In this document: positions 13,053 through 24,366 of the stretch, piece by piece
Position numbering within the stretch: the stretch's first letter is position 1
Layout of the letters: every line of letters begins with the position of its first letter
From: Pseudofabraea citricarpa
Lineage: Eukaryota > Ascomycota > Leotiomycetes > Helotiales > Dermateaceae
NCBI GenBank assembly: GCA_029641185.1
Contig: JAPWGK010000003.1
Coordinates: forward strand, 2,418,001-2,482,000
DNA length: 64,000 nt
Direction of reading: 5' to 3'
Notes under the pieces: generated by a model
The model's input: the letters and a program-made list of their open reading frames with translations, nothing else
Told to the model about the DNA's origin: nothing
The model's database searches: none
Made by a program: the position numbers and the translations under genes

Positions 13053-14889
13053 ATGGCAACCCTCGATACGTCGCTGCCCACCAGCGAGACGATTCAGCGA
13101 GTCACCAAGGAAGGCCGGAAACTCACCTACTGCCTGACAGTGATTCAACAACCACAGCGTGCGAGAGCATGCGGATCTGGTGCCAAATGTAAGCAAAGCC
13201 ATTGCGAGGACCTCAATTGATGACCGCCTTGCTAATCATTCATCCATAGCTTCCGCTGACAGACGTCCCGTTGATCCTCCGCCCGTGGTCGAGCTTCGGA
13301 TCTTTGAAGGTGAAAATCCAGAAACCGGACGGGATGTAACCTTTTCCTACGAGGCCAATTTCTTTCTCTTTGCTACATTAGAAGTTGCGCGTCCAATTGC
13401 GCGTGGCCGTGTCCAGCCAATCACTGCTACTCAGGTCCCCGTCTTAACTGGGATGCCAGTGTCTGGCATGGCATATTTGGACCGTCCAACGGAGGCCGGA
13501 TACTTTATCTTCCCTGATTTATCTGTCCGACACGAGGGCAAGTATTGTCTCAGCTTCAACCTCTACGAGGAGACAAAGAAGGCAGAGGATGCGGATGCCG
13601 AACCAGCAAGCCAGGAGAACAAACCACAGTCTTCTTCGGGACCTGGAGTTCCAGATTCGTCATTTGACTGGCGAGTGGAGGTCAAGTCGCACCCATTCAC
13701 AGTCTTCTCGGCCAAGAAGTTTCCTGGTCTCGCAGAGAGCACTCCACTCAGCAGGACCGTCGCCGAGCAAGGTTGCAGAGTTCGTATTCGTCGCGATGTA
13801 CGCATGCGCAGAAGAGAAGGCAAAGGCGAAGACTACGAGGAGCATGCCGAGGAAGAATATGCAAGAGCAGGTAGACCGGTCAGCCAGGACGAAGCTTACG
13901 TCCGACAAAGATCTCTGAGCGGCTCTCCTGCCGATGCTCAGCGACAGCAATATCCAGCAGAGCGAAGAAACTCGGGAGAGTATCCACCGCAGCCATACCA
14001 AGAGTATACCCCATCCCCAGTGGCTCCGCATTCAGCTCCTCAAGGAGGTAATCTGGCGTTCGGTCCAGCGCCATCTTACGGTCAACAGTACCAGGCACCA
14101 CCTCCTCCACCGGTTCCTCAATCACAATATGCTCAACCACCACCACCACAAGCCCAGCCACAACCGATTGCCCAACAAGCACAGTACCCACCTGCTTCGT
14201 ACCATCAGCCTCAATACCACCCAGCTCCACAGTACCACCAGGCACCTCCACCGCCGCAAGCACCATACGGGTACTCAGACCGACAACCGTACGCCCAACC
14301 GCCACCACAGCAACAATATCCACCTCAGCGTGAATATGAAGCTGAGTATCGTAGAGCATCAATTACAAGCTATCCACCACCATTGGCTCCGCAAGGTTCC
14401 CAATACTCTTCCCCGGAGAACTACAACCGGACTGCTCCTCCCCAGAACTCTTACCGTAGCTACAATCAACGCCCACCGTCTCCGCCGCTGTCTGGACATG
14501 TCAACCTGGCTCCTTTGAAGATGGCACCAATTGAACCAAAGTACCCGGAAATGACATCGCCAGTGGGCCCGTCATCTACATCCAGCCGCTTTGCTCCTCC
14601 ATTGCCGAGTCCAGGCTATGATCGCAGCCAGGAACGTCCAACTCAGTATGGACCGTATCCTACACCAATTGCAGCTCCTGAGCCTCCACGCAATGGCAAC
14701 AAGCGGAGTTTTGATAATGTGTTTGGCTCTGCAGCTTCAGAAGCACCACTCTATAATGGCATGCGACCCCCGAACGTCCACGAACAACCTTATGAAGATG
14801 AGGACGAGATGTCATTAGAACAACTCAAGATGCAATACAAGCGTGCCGATGGTAGCAACTACTCCCGCGAACTTCCAACACTTGAGTAG
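13053..14889 (+). CDS. veA: velvet regulator VeA
   Basis: Exons 13053-13188 and 13250-14889 (61-base intron, GTAAGC donor, GCTAATC branch, CATAG acceptor) give 591 residues. VeA forms complexes with VelB and LaeA, links light to sexual or asexual development, and controls secondary metabolism. It shuttles between cytoplasm and nucleus. The velvet domain spans about residues 15-235: '[20 protein letters not shown]' and '[18 protein letters not shown]' are diagnostic, then 'FLFATLE' and the late '[15 protein letters not shown]', which is also a basic NLS candidate. The intron falls inside the '[16 protein letters not shown]' block. Residues about 270-480 are a disordered Pro/Gln/Tyr-rich tail. 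The C-terminus has '[10 protein letters not shown]' and an acidic segment (PEST-like). The very long 5' region implies complex control. Confidence 0.96.
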
Positions 14890-17800
14890 AAGTATTGATA
14901 CGAGTGTGGCTTGATCTTATGTCGTTGCAATGGCATGGGCGGGTTCAGCCTCTGGAGTTGGGGGTAATTTGTAGCACATTCTTCTGGTCTAGAACTCGGC
15001 GTTAATTCCACGAGCATCATGGACCGTTCTCAACTCTTGTTTTTACCAGCGTCTTTTGTTATCACATACCACGTTCTCACGACTTGAAATTTCCTTGCCT
15101 GCACAAATCTACCAACATTTCCTTTATTTCTTATAAAAAATACATGGCTCGATTTTCTTTACACTTTTTCCGATATTAGATGGGGGATTGGGAGGACCTC
15201 CTGGGATCATCTATCTTCAACAATGCACTTGCGCGATATCTTCTTACGTCTGGCGGTCGAATAGGGGGGTTTGGATGATTGGGTTCAGTTCTTGATGGAT
15301 AGGAAGGGGCCGGTGACCATTCTGTAATCTAGGGAGATGTTCTTCTTTTTGGAATGGAGCTACATGGCATTGTGGCCTCTGTGTGCGATTGAATTACTAG
15401 GGATTAGGGAATGAAAATGACGATATTTACAAAATCCGGAGGCTCAAACTCGTGACATTACTCGCCTTGACTTTTTCATCTACCCAACTCCTAAAATCTT
15501 ACATGTTCAGTGCGATCAGATGGGGGGGACATGACGCAGGACCCCTTTCTCGCTACCCCAAGGTCAGAAATGGGAGTTCGAGTTCCCGAACTTCTGCGAT
15601 CAGATCCATCAGAGGTCGCATGAATTTCCGACGTGGTGGTAGGGAGGGAGGGAGGAGGGGAGGGGAGAGAAGGACGGAGAAGAGAGCGTGTGTGGTCGGG
15701 AGGTGGGGAGATGATGAGAACCGTGAAACAGGAATGAATGAGGCTAATGTAGGTACAGTCCGGTACGCTTGGGTAGATGCAGTATGGCGCAGTACTGTAC
15801 AGTATGATTCGGGGGGTGGGATTCTGGGTTCTGGGGTTCTCGGGGGGCTTGCACAGTACAGTACAGTAGATATGGCTTATGCGGTAAGGTGCTGTAACCA
15901 GTTGGAAGGAAGGGAAAGGAAGGGAAGAGAAGGGAAGGGTCCAGGTGAGTTGGGTGGTGTGTGGTGTGTGCGTGTGTGTGGACTACTTACTAGTAGTAGT
16001 TATTATCACCGAGCTCGCGTTATTATTACTTTAAGTATAACATAGCTACCTAGGTAGGTAGGTAATGCTTTTACCGCCTGTACCGCCGCACGCCACTACG
16101 CTGCTATTACCAGATGAGCATCCCATATGCCGAGAGGGTCTGAGTTGGACTTGGGAGTTTGGACTCTGGGTCAGAGCCGGGCTTGCTCTGACTTGGGGAT
16201 TTGGGAACTTCCATGTCCATGTATGTAACATATTACGGACAATCCTGTGTTACTACTTATTGTACTACGACGACATACGTGGTGCACCAGACAAGACTGC
16301 AGTTCTTACCAGTGGCGTGGAAGAGAGGAGGGAGAGGCTTGAGACATGAGACTTGGTTCGCTCGTGTTGCTGCTCGTTTGGTCTTGGGGATTTGGAATCT
16401 GGGAACTGGGGAACTGGGATTTCAGGGTCCAGGTGAATTGTGTTTTTTTTTGTTTTTGTTTTTTGCTATTGCTGTAATTGGAAGGTCTGGCACGTTTTCT
16501 CTTTCTAAGCTTTCCTGTTTCCTGCTTCCTCTTGCTTTTGTCTTGGCCGTGGAGAAGATTGTGTTTGGGTGGATGGAGAGATGAATGGATGCTATTATTG
16601 TATGGAGACTTGGTGGGTACAGTAGGGTAGAGCGGGGTCTGTCTGTCTGTCTGTCTTGTCAGTCTGTTTGTACCAACCATTACTGAATGGATGGAGTCGT
16701 TTGTTCCAACGAACCACTTTTCCTTTTGGTGTGTATGTGCGTCTACGTTGTACACTTGCAGTCTTGCACCACTCCCTACCAGGTATATCGGCAGTTGGGG
16801 CTTCGTAATAGTTCGTATCCTGGATCTCCTTTACGATGCGGAGAAGATCGAACCATTATGTTTTGACCCTCTGTGCATTTCTCTATTGCATCTGCCTTAG
16901 CTACTTACTCCGCAATCCGAAGTCTTTCATGTTTATCCCCTCAAGTGGTAACTCGCTTCGTACTTTAGTGCGGCGCTAGTCAGGGATGATAAACAGGGTT
17001 CAAACGAGCCAATTACAGTATAGATATCAACGAATTCTCCCCTAACTTTTATTGAAATTCAACGCTTTGTATAAAATGACTGGAAATAATTGCTTTTCAA
17101 ACAAAGAGGAATATCATATTATTTATAGCTATATTAAGTATTTTTCCTCCGAGTTTCACGTGCTTTATTACCTGATATTTCACCTAGAATCCTTCTTTTT
17201 GGTAGAGGCTCTCTATATAGTAGTCAAAATCGGGTAAATAGAGTGGTTCAAAGGCAGTTCCTGCCTTATTTTTTAGGTTTTCATTAGGCCTTAGTATACC
17301 TTTATTAGTAGAGTCAAAAGTAACATCTTCTATTATATGGTTGTGGATTAATTGTAATTGAAAGATGCTATTCCCTAACAAAATTGTATATACGTTTCAT
17401 TTCTGGATTTTGATGTTCCCGCACGGACGTCACGTGAAAAGTCACGTTTACGTTGGTACCACTTGAGGGGATAGTCGAGCAGTGTGAGTGTGAGGTGAAG
17501 TCTCTTTCCCATTCCGAGCATCGCATGCCAATCTTGATAGATCATCCATCTCTCCTTGGCCCCAATGAAGCTTTCGCCGTTGTCGTCATATCTAACTTTC
17601 CTTCCCACCCCTCCTCTCTCTGCGAAGGCAAAACCAAAGACCGAAAAACCCCCAAAAGCCAAATTCGCAGAAGCAAAGGCCGAAAGAAAAGAAGAAAAAA
17701 CCTTGTGCGCGGCCCTGTTCCTGCCCCTGCCACTGCCACCCGCGCACGAAAGTCTCTTTTGTCTTTTCATCCCATCATGTTTCCTCTCGCTTTCCAACAA

Positions 17801-19139
17801 CCAAAGTATCAGGACCTGGAGAGCGGCGCGCGTGCGCGTGCGTTTGCCTTTGGCGTGCCGAGTGGGGTTGGAGCTTGGAGGGGATGAATGGCCGTGCCTT
17901 GGAAAAATCAAAAATCAAAAATTCGTGGACGGGAAAAGTATGCCACCCGAAACAACAGACGTCGAAGGGGGCCCTGGGGCTCTGGGGCCTGGATCCCTTG
18001 GCCTCCACTTCAAATCCCGAGCTGGGTCCTTCCTTTCTTTTTTTCCTCTTTCTTTTTCGACGCGCACGATGATAATACCGGCAGAGCTTGACTCCTTGTT
18101 TGAAGAAGAAAAGAGTACTTACTGTACGCCGCTAGATACCGGCCTTGGATATTGCTGCAGGGTTGACGATATCAAGGTTGTCCTTTGGGGACTTGCCTTT
18201 AGCTGTTATTACCGGCCCTTTACAATACGGTACGGTATCATAGGTGAGCTTTTTCGTAGGTCATGCTTGTGGGCATTTTTAAACTTCGATCTCGCTGATA
18301 TAATAAAATATACTTCCAGAGTCTCTGGATAGGTATTCCCAGGATAACGCTATCACCACCATACTAGCACCCTATAATTCTCATAACTACTATTTATAAT
18401 TACACGGTATTCATTAGGTCGTCCGTAGGTTTTATGGGCTCAGGCAACCATGAATGGCAGATCGCTGCTTTAGATGCGTCGTTTGGTTGAGTATAGAGCC
18501 AATAGAGCCGATGATGTTCGTGACCGCTTCACTACCGACCAGCCAAATTATCTATCAGCTTTCTTAAGTGTCTGCACATTTGTGTTATATTCTCAACCAG
18601 GCGAATTTGTTTACCGTGTTATATTCGATGCTTGATTCTCCCGTTAAAGTAGAGCAATGGTGTTGGTTACTTTTGCGGGCAAACCAACACCCAGTTGTCC
18701 TCCATAGCTACTAGAGAACGAAGGGAAGTTCATTTTGAACTCAACAATATCCGTAGAATGAATTGAATTGACCGTTATCAAGAAGAAACATATGCCAGCT
18801 TGTATTTATATGGAGAACACGCCTCTGGTATAATTTGTCGTAGACTCGATTCTCGGCATGTGATCTCTAAACTAAACCTCTGATCTTCAAAATCTAACCA
18901 AACTTATGGTGTTCAATTTTGAGTTGTATCTACCTCTATTAAAACTTGATTTCTTGACATTTAGTGAGCCCTGTTTGAAATGGTAGTCAATCTCGAGTGT
19001 GTATTATTTAAGCGACGTCAGAACCCAGGATTGAGCGAAGAATTTATGGAAATCAGAGTATTTACAACTAGCAAAACCCTACTATGGCAACTGCCTTTAG
19101 AAGTTGCAAGGTAAACATACAAGAGCCAGTTTGAAAGCA
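14890..19139. other. intergenic region downstream of veA
   Basis: 4.2 kb between convergent veA and the DUF4246 gene. The first part is the veA 3' region. It contains GGGA-type and GAAGG-type purine runs (15638-15672, 15905-15938), TACAGTAC words (15790-15806, 15853-15869), a TAGG microsatellite (16049-16063), a CTGT microsatellite (16637-16654) and an AT-rich island (16985-17400). An open frame at 17556-18332 reads as low-complexity sequence without a start context or motif and was not accepted. Confidence 0.4.
16985..17400. other. AT-rich island, possible decayed repeat
   Basis: Sharp rise in A+T with stop codons in all frames and many TA-rich words, flanked by normal-composition DNA. This is the look of old repeat DNA hit by repeat-induced point mutation in ascomycetes, but I could not identify the original element. 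Inference from composition only. Confidence 0.35.
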
Positions 19140-21284
19140 CTAAATAGTGTTTGCTAACTTGTCTGAACCATGATCGTCGACTTCCGATTCCATCGTGTCA
19201 GAACGGGAATCTGGGAATGACTTCCTCAGAAACTCATCTGCCGCACGCTTTTCTTCCAAGAGCTCCTTTCGCGCTTTGGTGGCCTCCTCGATACTCATTC
19301 CCCATGCGTACATTCCCTCTGAATCGTTATTTCCCGTCTTTAGTACTAGCCCTTGAGGAACATGGTCAGCCATCTTAGTGATACACGACGGGAAGAAATC
19401 AGTCTGTTGTGGGGGTATGTTTCTCGTCGAGCAAACGCGATAGTTGGGATCGACCAAGTACAAGACAATAAATCGGTAGTGGCCAGAACATGTTGGGTCG
19501 ACTAACTTGAACCGTCCGAGACGGTTCTGTAATGTGTTCGGCCAGACCAGCAGGCGACCCTGGGCTGTATCAACGGAACCAAGCTCCTGAACATTTACAT
19601 TCTTACCCATGCAAAGTTTACTCCTGTCTTTTACCTCCAGAGGATCTACAACGGCATGCAGATTGCCATTTTTCTCTTCGTAAAAACACTTTCTGTCCCT
19701 GTTGTTGGTTACTTGGCGAAAATGTATACGAGTCTGGCTTGTATTCTGCTGGTCATAGCAGTATACGACTGTTGCTACGATGTGGTCGTTCAGCATTCCT
19801 TCGATGTGCCAATCTTCGCCTGGAAACTCTGGATCGTCTGGTGTTAAGTCGATGTTGCAGAGCTTAACGACGATCTGCAGGCCCTGGTCTCTATAATTCT
19901 CCTGTAGCTTGACAGAATAGAGGTCGTGATTGACGTATTTTTCCCAAATTGGACTGTTTGAGAATACATCGGCATATGCACTTTTAACGCCGCCGACGTC
20001 TCCTTTTTTCCAGTCGTCATAGCTATATGCCGTGCCTGGTTCAAGAGATACACTCTGGCGTAGACATCGATGTTTCCATTGGACTGCAAAGTAGAGATCT
20101 CTCCCTGTTATATTTTTCCAGCCATCTGGAACCTTTTTCAGATCCCCTGAAAATCTTCGAGTCTTTTCTAAACACTTGAAAAATTCTTCGTCGTCTGAAA
20201 TTTCAAGGTACTCTTTGACCTTGGAAACCAGAACTTCGTATTGTGAGCTTGTTGTCGTATAATCTGCGGTGATGCGGTCCCAATTTGCCCATTCTGGAAA
20301 TTCTGAGTCCCACTGAGCTTCCCACGTCCTCATGCGCGTTGGCAAACGACCACAGCTATCTGCCTTGACAAGAACCTCATTCCATGGCTCGATTGAGAGT
20401 GAAATGAGCTTTTCGATTGTATCATAGAGTGGTCTGTACCGAAGTGGGTGTAGGTTATTGATATAAGAGACAATCTGCACGTCGGTATCGGACTCGCCCA
20501 TGAACTGAACATCACAAGGAAGCCATTGAAAACGTCGCGACCAATAAGGCCGACAACTTCGATCAGTAACCCAGAATGGCTCCATCAGACAAAGATAAGG
20601 TCTCGTCTTTTTCTGATCGTTCTTCGAACGATCGTCATAACTTGTGTCTTGCACTGGAGACTGGACGCCAAACCTGTGGACGCCAATTTGGTTGAGACCA
20701 ACAAAACTTTCGAGGCCAAACAGATCATTCATCAGAAGTCTGCTTCTTCCAAATACGAGTGGAAATAACGATGGATCCACAAGGTCATGAACCTGTGAGC
20801 ACGAGGGAGACTGCAAGTCCCTTTCGGCATTGAGCTGGTTGAGAAGAGGTATGATATTTTGTTTGAGCTCTGCCTGCAGCTTTGGGTCGACAAGGCTGTC
20901 GGATTTGACAATTCCACAACCAGTGTTATGTACGAGTATGTAACGGGTCTGTTGAAAGGAGGTTGCCTTATCTCGAAGCTCGGCCAAACACCAATCCCAT
21001 GCCTTTTCACTGGAGCCAAACTGCAACTCTTGTTCCTCGATCTTCCACTCTCTTACAATTTCGTCGTCGAAGATATCGGTATCCCAGTGGGGCTTGTCGG
21101 TGATGATGTTCATGGCCCGTAACATGCGTTGCTCCAGCCATGAGAGGTTGGGCCATTGCACCCAGTCGTTGGCCCCATGGGCAAAGCGTTGCGTACGTCT
21201 AAGCTCGACATTGACAGGCATGCCACCGAAGCCAGGCATAGCTAGAGAGGTAGTCCAGATGTTGTTGAAGCCGTTGACAGCCAT
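19140..21284 (-). CDS. DUF4246 family protein
   Basis: Single-exon gene of 714 residues. The family (fungal, typically 500-700 residues) is recognisable from 'ITDKPHWDTDIFDDEIV', 'LVDPSLFPLVFGRSR', 'FQWLPCDVQF', 'SYINNLHP', 'GEDWHIEG.LNDHIVAT' and the C-terminal 'STRNIPPQQTDF'. The HxE of 'DWHIEG' (His493, Glu495) and later basic residues resemble the facial-triad layout of 2-oxoglutarate dioxygenases, but that activity is inference. One point is odd. Where I expect the family's 'LQH' in the late motif, this protein has 'LQNR' (Asn587), so a possible distal metal ligand is missing. No signal peptide or membrane span. Divergent from the trypsin-fold gene, 0.93 kb away. Confidence 0.85.
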   Translation of the reverse strand: MAVNGFNNIWTTSLAMPGFGGMPVNVELRRTQRFAHGANDWVQWPNLSWLEQRMLRAMNIITDKPHWDTDIFDDEIVREWKIEEQELQFGSSEKAWDWCLAELRDKATSFQQTRYILVHNTGCGIVKSDSLVDPKLQAELKQNIIPLLNQLNAERDLQSPSCSQVHDLVDPSLFPLVFGRSRLLMNDLFGLESFVGLNQIGVHRFGVQSPVQDTSYDDRSKNDQKKTRPYLCLMEPFWVTDRSCRPYWSRRFQWLPCDVQFMGESDTDVQIVSYINNLHPLRYRPLYDTIEKLISLSIEPWNEVLVKADSCGRLPTRMRTWEAQWDSEFPEWANWDRITADYTTTSSQYEVLVSKVKEYLEISDDEEFFKCLEKTRRFSGDLKKVPDGWKNITGRDLYFAVQWKHRCLRQSVSLEPGTAYSYDDWKKGDVGGVKSAYADVFSNSPIWEKYVNHDLYSVKLQENYRDQGLQIVVKLCNIDLTPDDPEFPGEDWHIEGMLNDHIVATVVYCYDQQNTSQTRIHFRQVTNNRDRKCFYEEKNGNLHAVVDPLEVKDRSKLCMGKNVNVQELGSVDTAQGRLLVWPNTLQNRLGRFKLVDPTCSGHYRFIVLYLVDPNYRVCSTRNIPPQQTDFFPSCITKMADHVPQGLVLKTGNNDSEGMYAWGMSIEEATKARKELLEEKRAADEFLRKSFPDSRSDTMESEVDDHGSDKLANTI

Positions 21285-22216
21285 GGTTGGAGATAGTGAT
21301 GGTAATTATATAGCGGAAGCAGCGCCTCGATCCTGGCTTGATCGGAAGTAAAAGAATACTATAAGTAAATGATGCCAAATTTTCGCGCATACTTGAGATG
21401 ATTATGGATCATGATGGAGAGACATGGATTCGATTCTGAGCATATGTCAATTCAAGCTAGGCAATAGAGGCAGGAGCTTGCAGCCGAATATCTGATGCTG
21501 CAATGGGCAGGAACCCGACACGATCTTGTGGTCACGTCCTGACCATGAATACTCGAGTAGACACGCCATGCCAAACAATCCCTCAAACATCAACGACTCT
21601 TTCAAGCCTCTGGTCTGTTATATTTCAATTCTCAAAGTTAAAAGCAGTTAAAAAAGTCAGTAGGTTTTCCTTAGCGAGCCCCTGAATGTAAGCGAGTGTT
21701 GACTTGTCAACTTCTGCCTGCGGACCACAAGGGCAAAAACAAATTGCAAAAGAATACAACAGTGCTAATAGATAGGTACTCGCTAGTAGTCACTGGCCTT
21801 ACTGAAACGAGTAGGCTACGTAGTTAGGGGGAGAGAGTGAACCTACAACAAGTGATGTCTTTCTTGTCCTGCTAATAGACTCTGTGAAATAAGACTCTAT
21901 TATGAAATGTTTATTAATATAATACCTTGATAAGTACGACTTGTGTCAAGACAAAAGATAAATTGTGCTAATCTTCAAAGGGTCATGTTAGTATGAAAGC
22001 CAGCTGTATCTTATCTGAACATCGCTTTCAAAAGATAACAACGGCTATCTCTAGATTAACAATACAGTGAAGCGTATCAGATTATTACTTTATAATAAGC
22101 TTCGCGCTAGGCACATCGCTTAATAGACAAGATACAGGAGCAATAACAAGCGATGCAGCTCATGCTGCCGTCCTCCCAAAGTGAACCTCAAGCAACTTCT
22201 TCGAATTTCATGCACC
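21285..22216. other. divergent promoter region
   Basis: 0.93 kb between the DUF4246 gene and the trypsin-fold gene. It is AT-rich in its second half. No coding frame is supported. The open frame of the next gene reaches back to a GTG at 22181 but the first in-frame ATG is 22217. Confidence 0.4.
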
Positions 22217-24047
22217 ATGACGAACACTGGTCATCCATTCGAGCTTGGTGGACCGCTAGCTGCGGACACCTCTCCCGTATTCCTGCGTGTCCTGCCGCAT
22301 ACTACTTCGAACATGTCACCCCCACCAACCCAGCCCGGCCAGAAGTTCGCGCTCGATATTGATAGCGTATACCAGATAGTTTCAGGAGTACGAGCAGCAG
22401 GAGCAATGGCCAACGATGAGGACTTCAATCGTACCCGTATACTCAAAAGGCAATCTAGCAGCAACATGGAAGGTGTATTTGTTCTACAATACGCACACGA
22501 GCACGACGAGCACGGGCAGGACTATCAAGACGATAATGGTGATAGCTATGCTAAGCACGCTTTCTTGTACGGCCCCTTTTTGCGCTTGGTCGACATTGGT
22601 CGTCTTGTACCTTCTGCCGGCATCCCTGTCAACGTTCTACTCTCACCCTGGCCGATTCCTAGCGAGTTTGCCGATATCTCAACGCGAGGCCATGCTCGTC
22701 GCGGGAATTTTAGTGTTACAGAGGCTGTGCGCTTTATTCCTGGAGTCTCGTTCTTGCGTACGCAGATTTCGCCACAAGAATGGGAGGAGCTTCTGACCCC
22801 ACTAAGCAATCTGGTCGATAACTTCACCCAGGAAACCAACTACTGGGCAGGGAATACTATTGAGCTATTAACTCGAGAAGTTTATAACCCGGAAACTGAC
22901 TCTCAGCTATACAATAATTCCCTGGTATTTGTTACTGCACGCCCGAAGTCTATCGAATCCGCTCTCCAATGCATCTACGAAATCGGCCACTTGCTATGTA
23001 CTCGGGGCTATCATAAGATTCAGGTCGAATTGGTCCATAGCACTGTCACTAGAGCAGAAGGCCTAAAAAACTCTGCCCATGACCGTACTTCTATGAGTGC
23101 TCCCATTTCTCGTCCTGGAATAATCGGCGGCGTTATTGGTGGCTATATTCATCTTTCAAAGTCCCAGGACCTTTATGCCATGACGCCTCATCATGTTGTC
23201 AGCAAGGATACTGGAGAGATCAAATTCGAGTCGACCGGTCACCTCAAGCACGTCATCGAATGCCCACCAAAATCAGCAGTAGTAAAATCTATCAAATCTG
23301 TCAAAAAAGGTATACGCGAGCGAAAAAAGTATCTTCAAAAAAACCCTGCCGACTCTGTCTATCGAACTTCATTAGAAATGCGTAGAAAGACCTTGTCAGA
23401 ACTCTTACCTCTCATGGGGTTGAAAGTTTTCGGATATACTGCTGTCTCATCCGGCCTTGCTAACCTTGCTGGTTCTACTAACTTCGACATGGATTGGGGT
23501 TTGATAAAAGTGGCTGACGTGGCGAGAGTCAAGCTCCCATATAATTCGGTAAGCATTCTTAGGCCTCTTTCAGTGTATTTACGTGTTAGAAAACTCATTA
23601 TTGTAATAGATCGAAGCGGATCTTACTGATATGGAGTTCGACATTACCAATCAAGTGCTTAAGAACGGTCAACTTAAATTTGGCAGCTTAAAAGAATATA
23701 CGGACGACTATGAATATGATAGTGAGGACGAGGAGGACCAGGGACCTCTAGTAGCCAAGTTCAATGCATCCCAACAAGCCACGTACGGTCACCTTTCTCC
23801 TTATCGGGTTCATACTAAAATGGCGGGATCTGGTTTATCATATTCAGTTTTCGAAGCCGCAGATAGTGAGGCGTTTGGAAAGGCTGGAGATTCCGGTTGC
23901 TGGGTTATGGGCACAAAGGGCAATGTAGTAGGTCTTTTCTTTGGGGGCGACTTTGATAAGAGATCAAATCGTACCTTTATTGTTGACATGGAGGATGTCT
24001 TGAAGGATATTGAGAGGGCTACTGGTCAGAAGCCAACAATTGCTTAG
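22217..24047 (+). CDS. putative trypsin-like serine peptidase-fold protein
   Basis: Exons 22217-23548 and 23610-24047 (61-base intron, GTAAGC donor, AATAG acceptor, phase 0) give 589 residues. I do not recognise the N-terminal half (1-290), a globular-looking domain with 'RLVDIGRLVPSAGIPVNVLLS' like strands. The C-terminal half looks like a chymotrypsin-type fold. 'GGVIGGYI' precedes 'AMTPHHVVS' (His326), then comes 'FDMDWGLIKV' (Asp426), and 'AGDSGCWV' (Ser539) is followed by 'VVGLFFGG'. The order and spacing match a His/Asp/Ser triad. A highly acidic loop (about 470-490) and a Lys-rich segment lie between the Asp and Ser or just before the Asp. No secretion signal is visible, so it is probably intracellular. 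Such cytosolic trypsin-like domains occur in fungal self/non-self and NLR-linked proteins (general knowledge; no such partner is seen here). Substrate unknown. Confidence 0.65.
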
Positions 24048-24366
24048 CTATACTATTTTCGTTGATATCATATCCCCAACTAAGAGGTTAACGGAGATTA
24101 TGCAGCAGAATTTTCTATCAGAAGTGAGCTCCTATAATTCCCAATCACTCTTATGATAGAATTATCATTACTTTTCTCAGTGTGCAGTTTTAATCGTTGG
24201 CATTCATGTTAACAGGCCTAAAATACTCCCATGGCAAGCTTTATTTCTAGGCCTCTGTATTTCAAGTTTTCGCCTTGGAAAGGTTTAGCTTGTTGTAAAT
24301 ATCTCTACCTTCATTCAATTCTTCAAAATTTGATTTTAAGATATATCTTACAAGCTACCTAGATAC
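24048..24366. other. convergent 3' intergenic segment
   Basis: 319 bp between two converging genes, AT-rich. Nothing beyond UTR-like sequence is seen. Confidence 0.4.

Noticed and set aside
17556..18332. 258-codon open frame on + strand
   Set aside because: The translation is low-complexity Pro/Lys/Ser then unrelated text, with no motif or splice support. It overlaps an AG/CT-biased stretch that opens several frames by chance.
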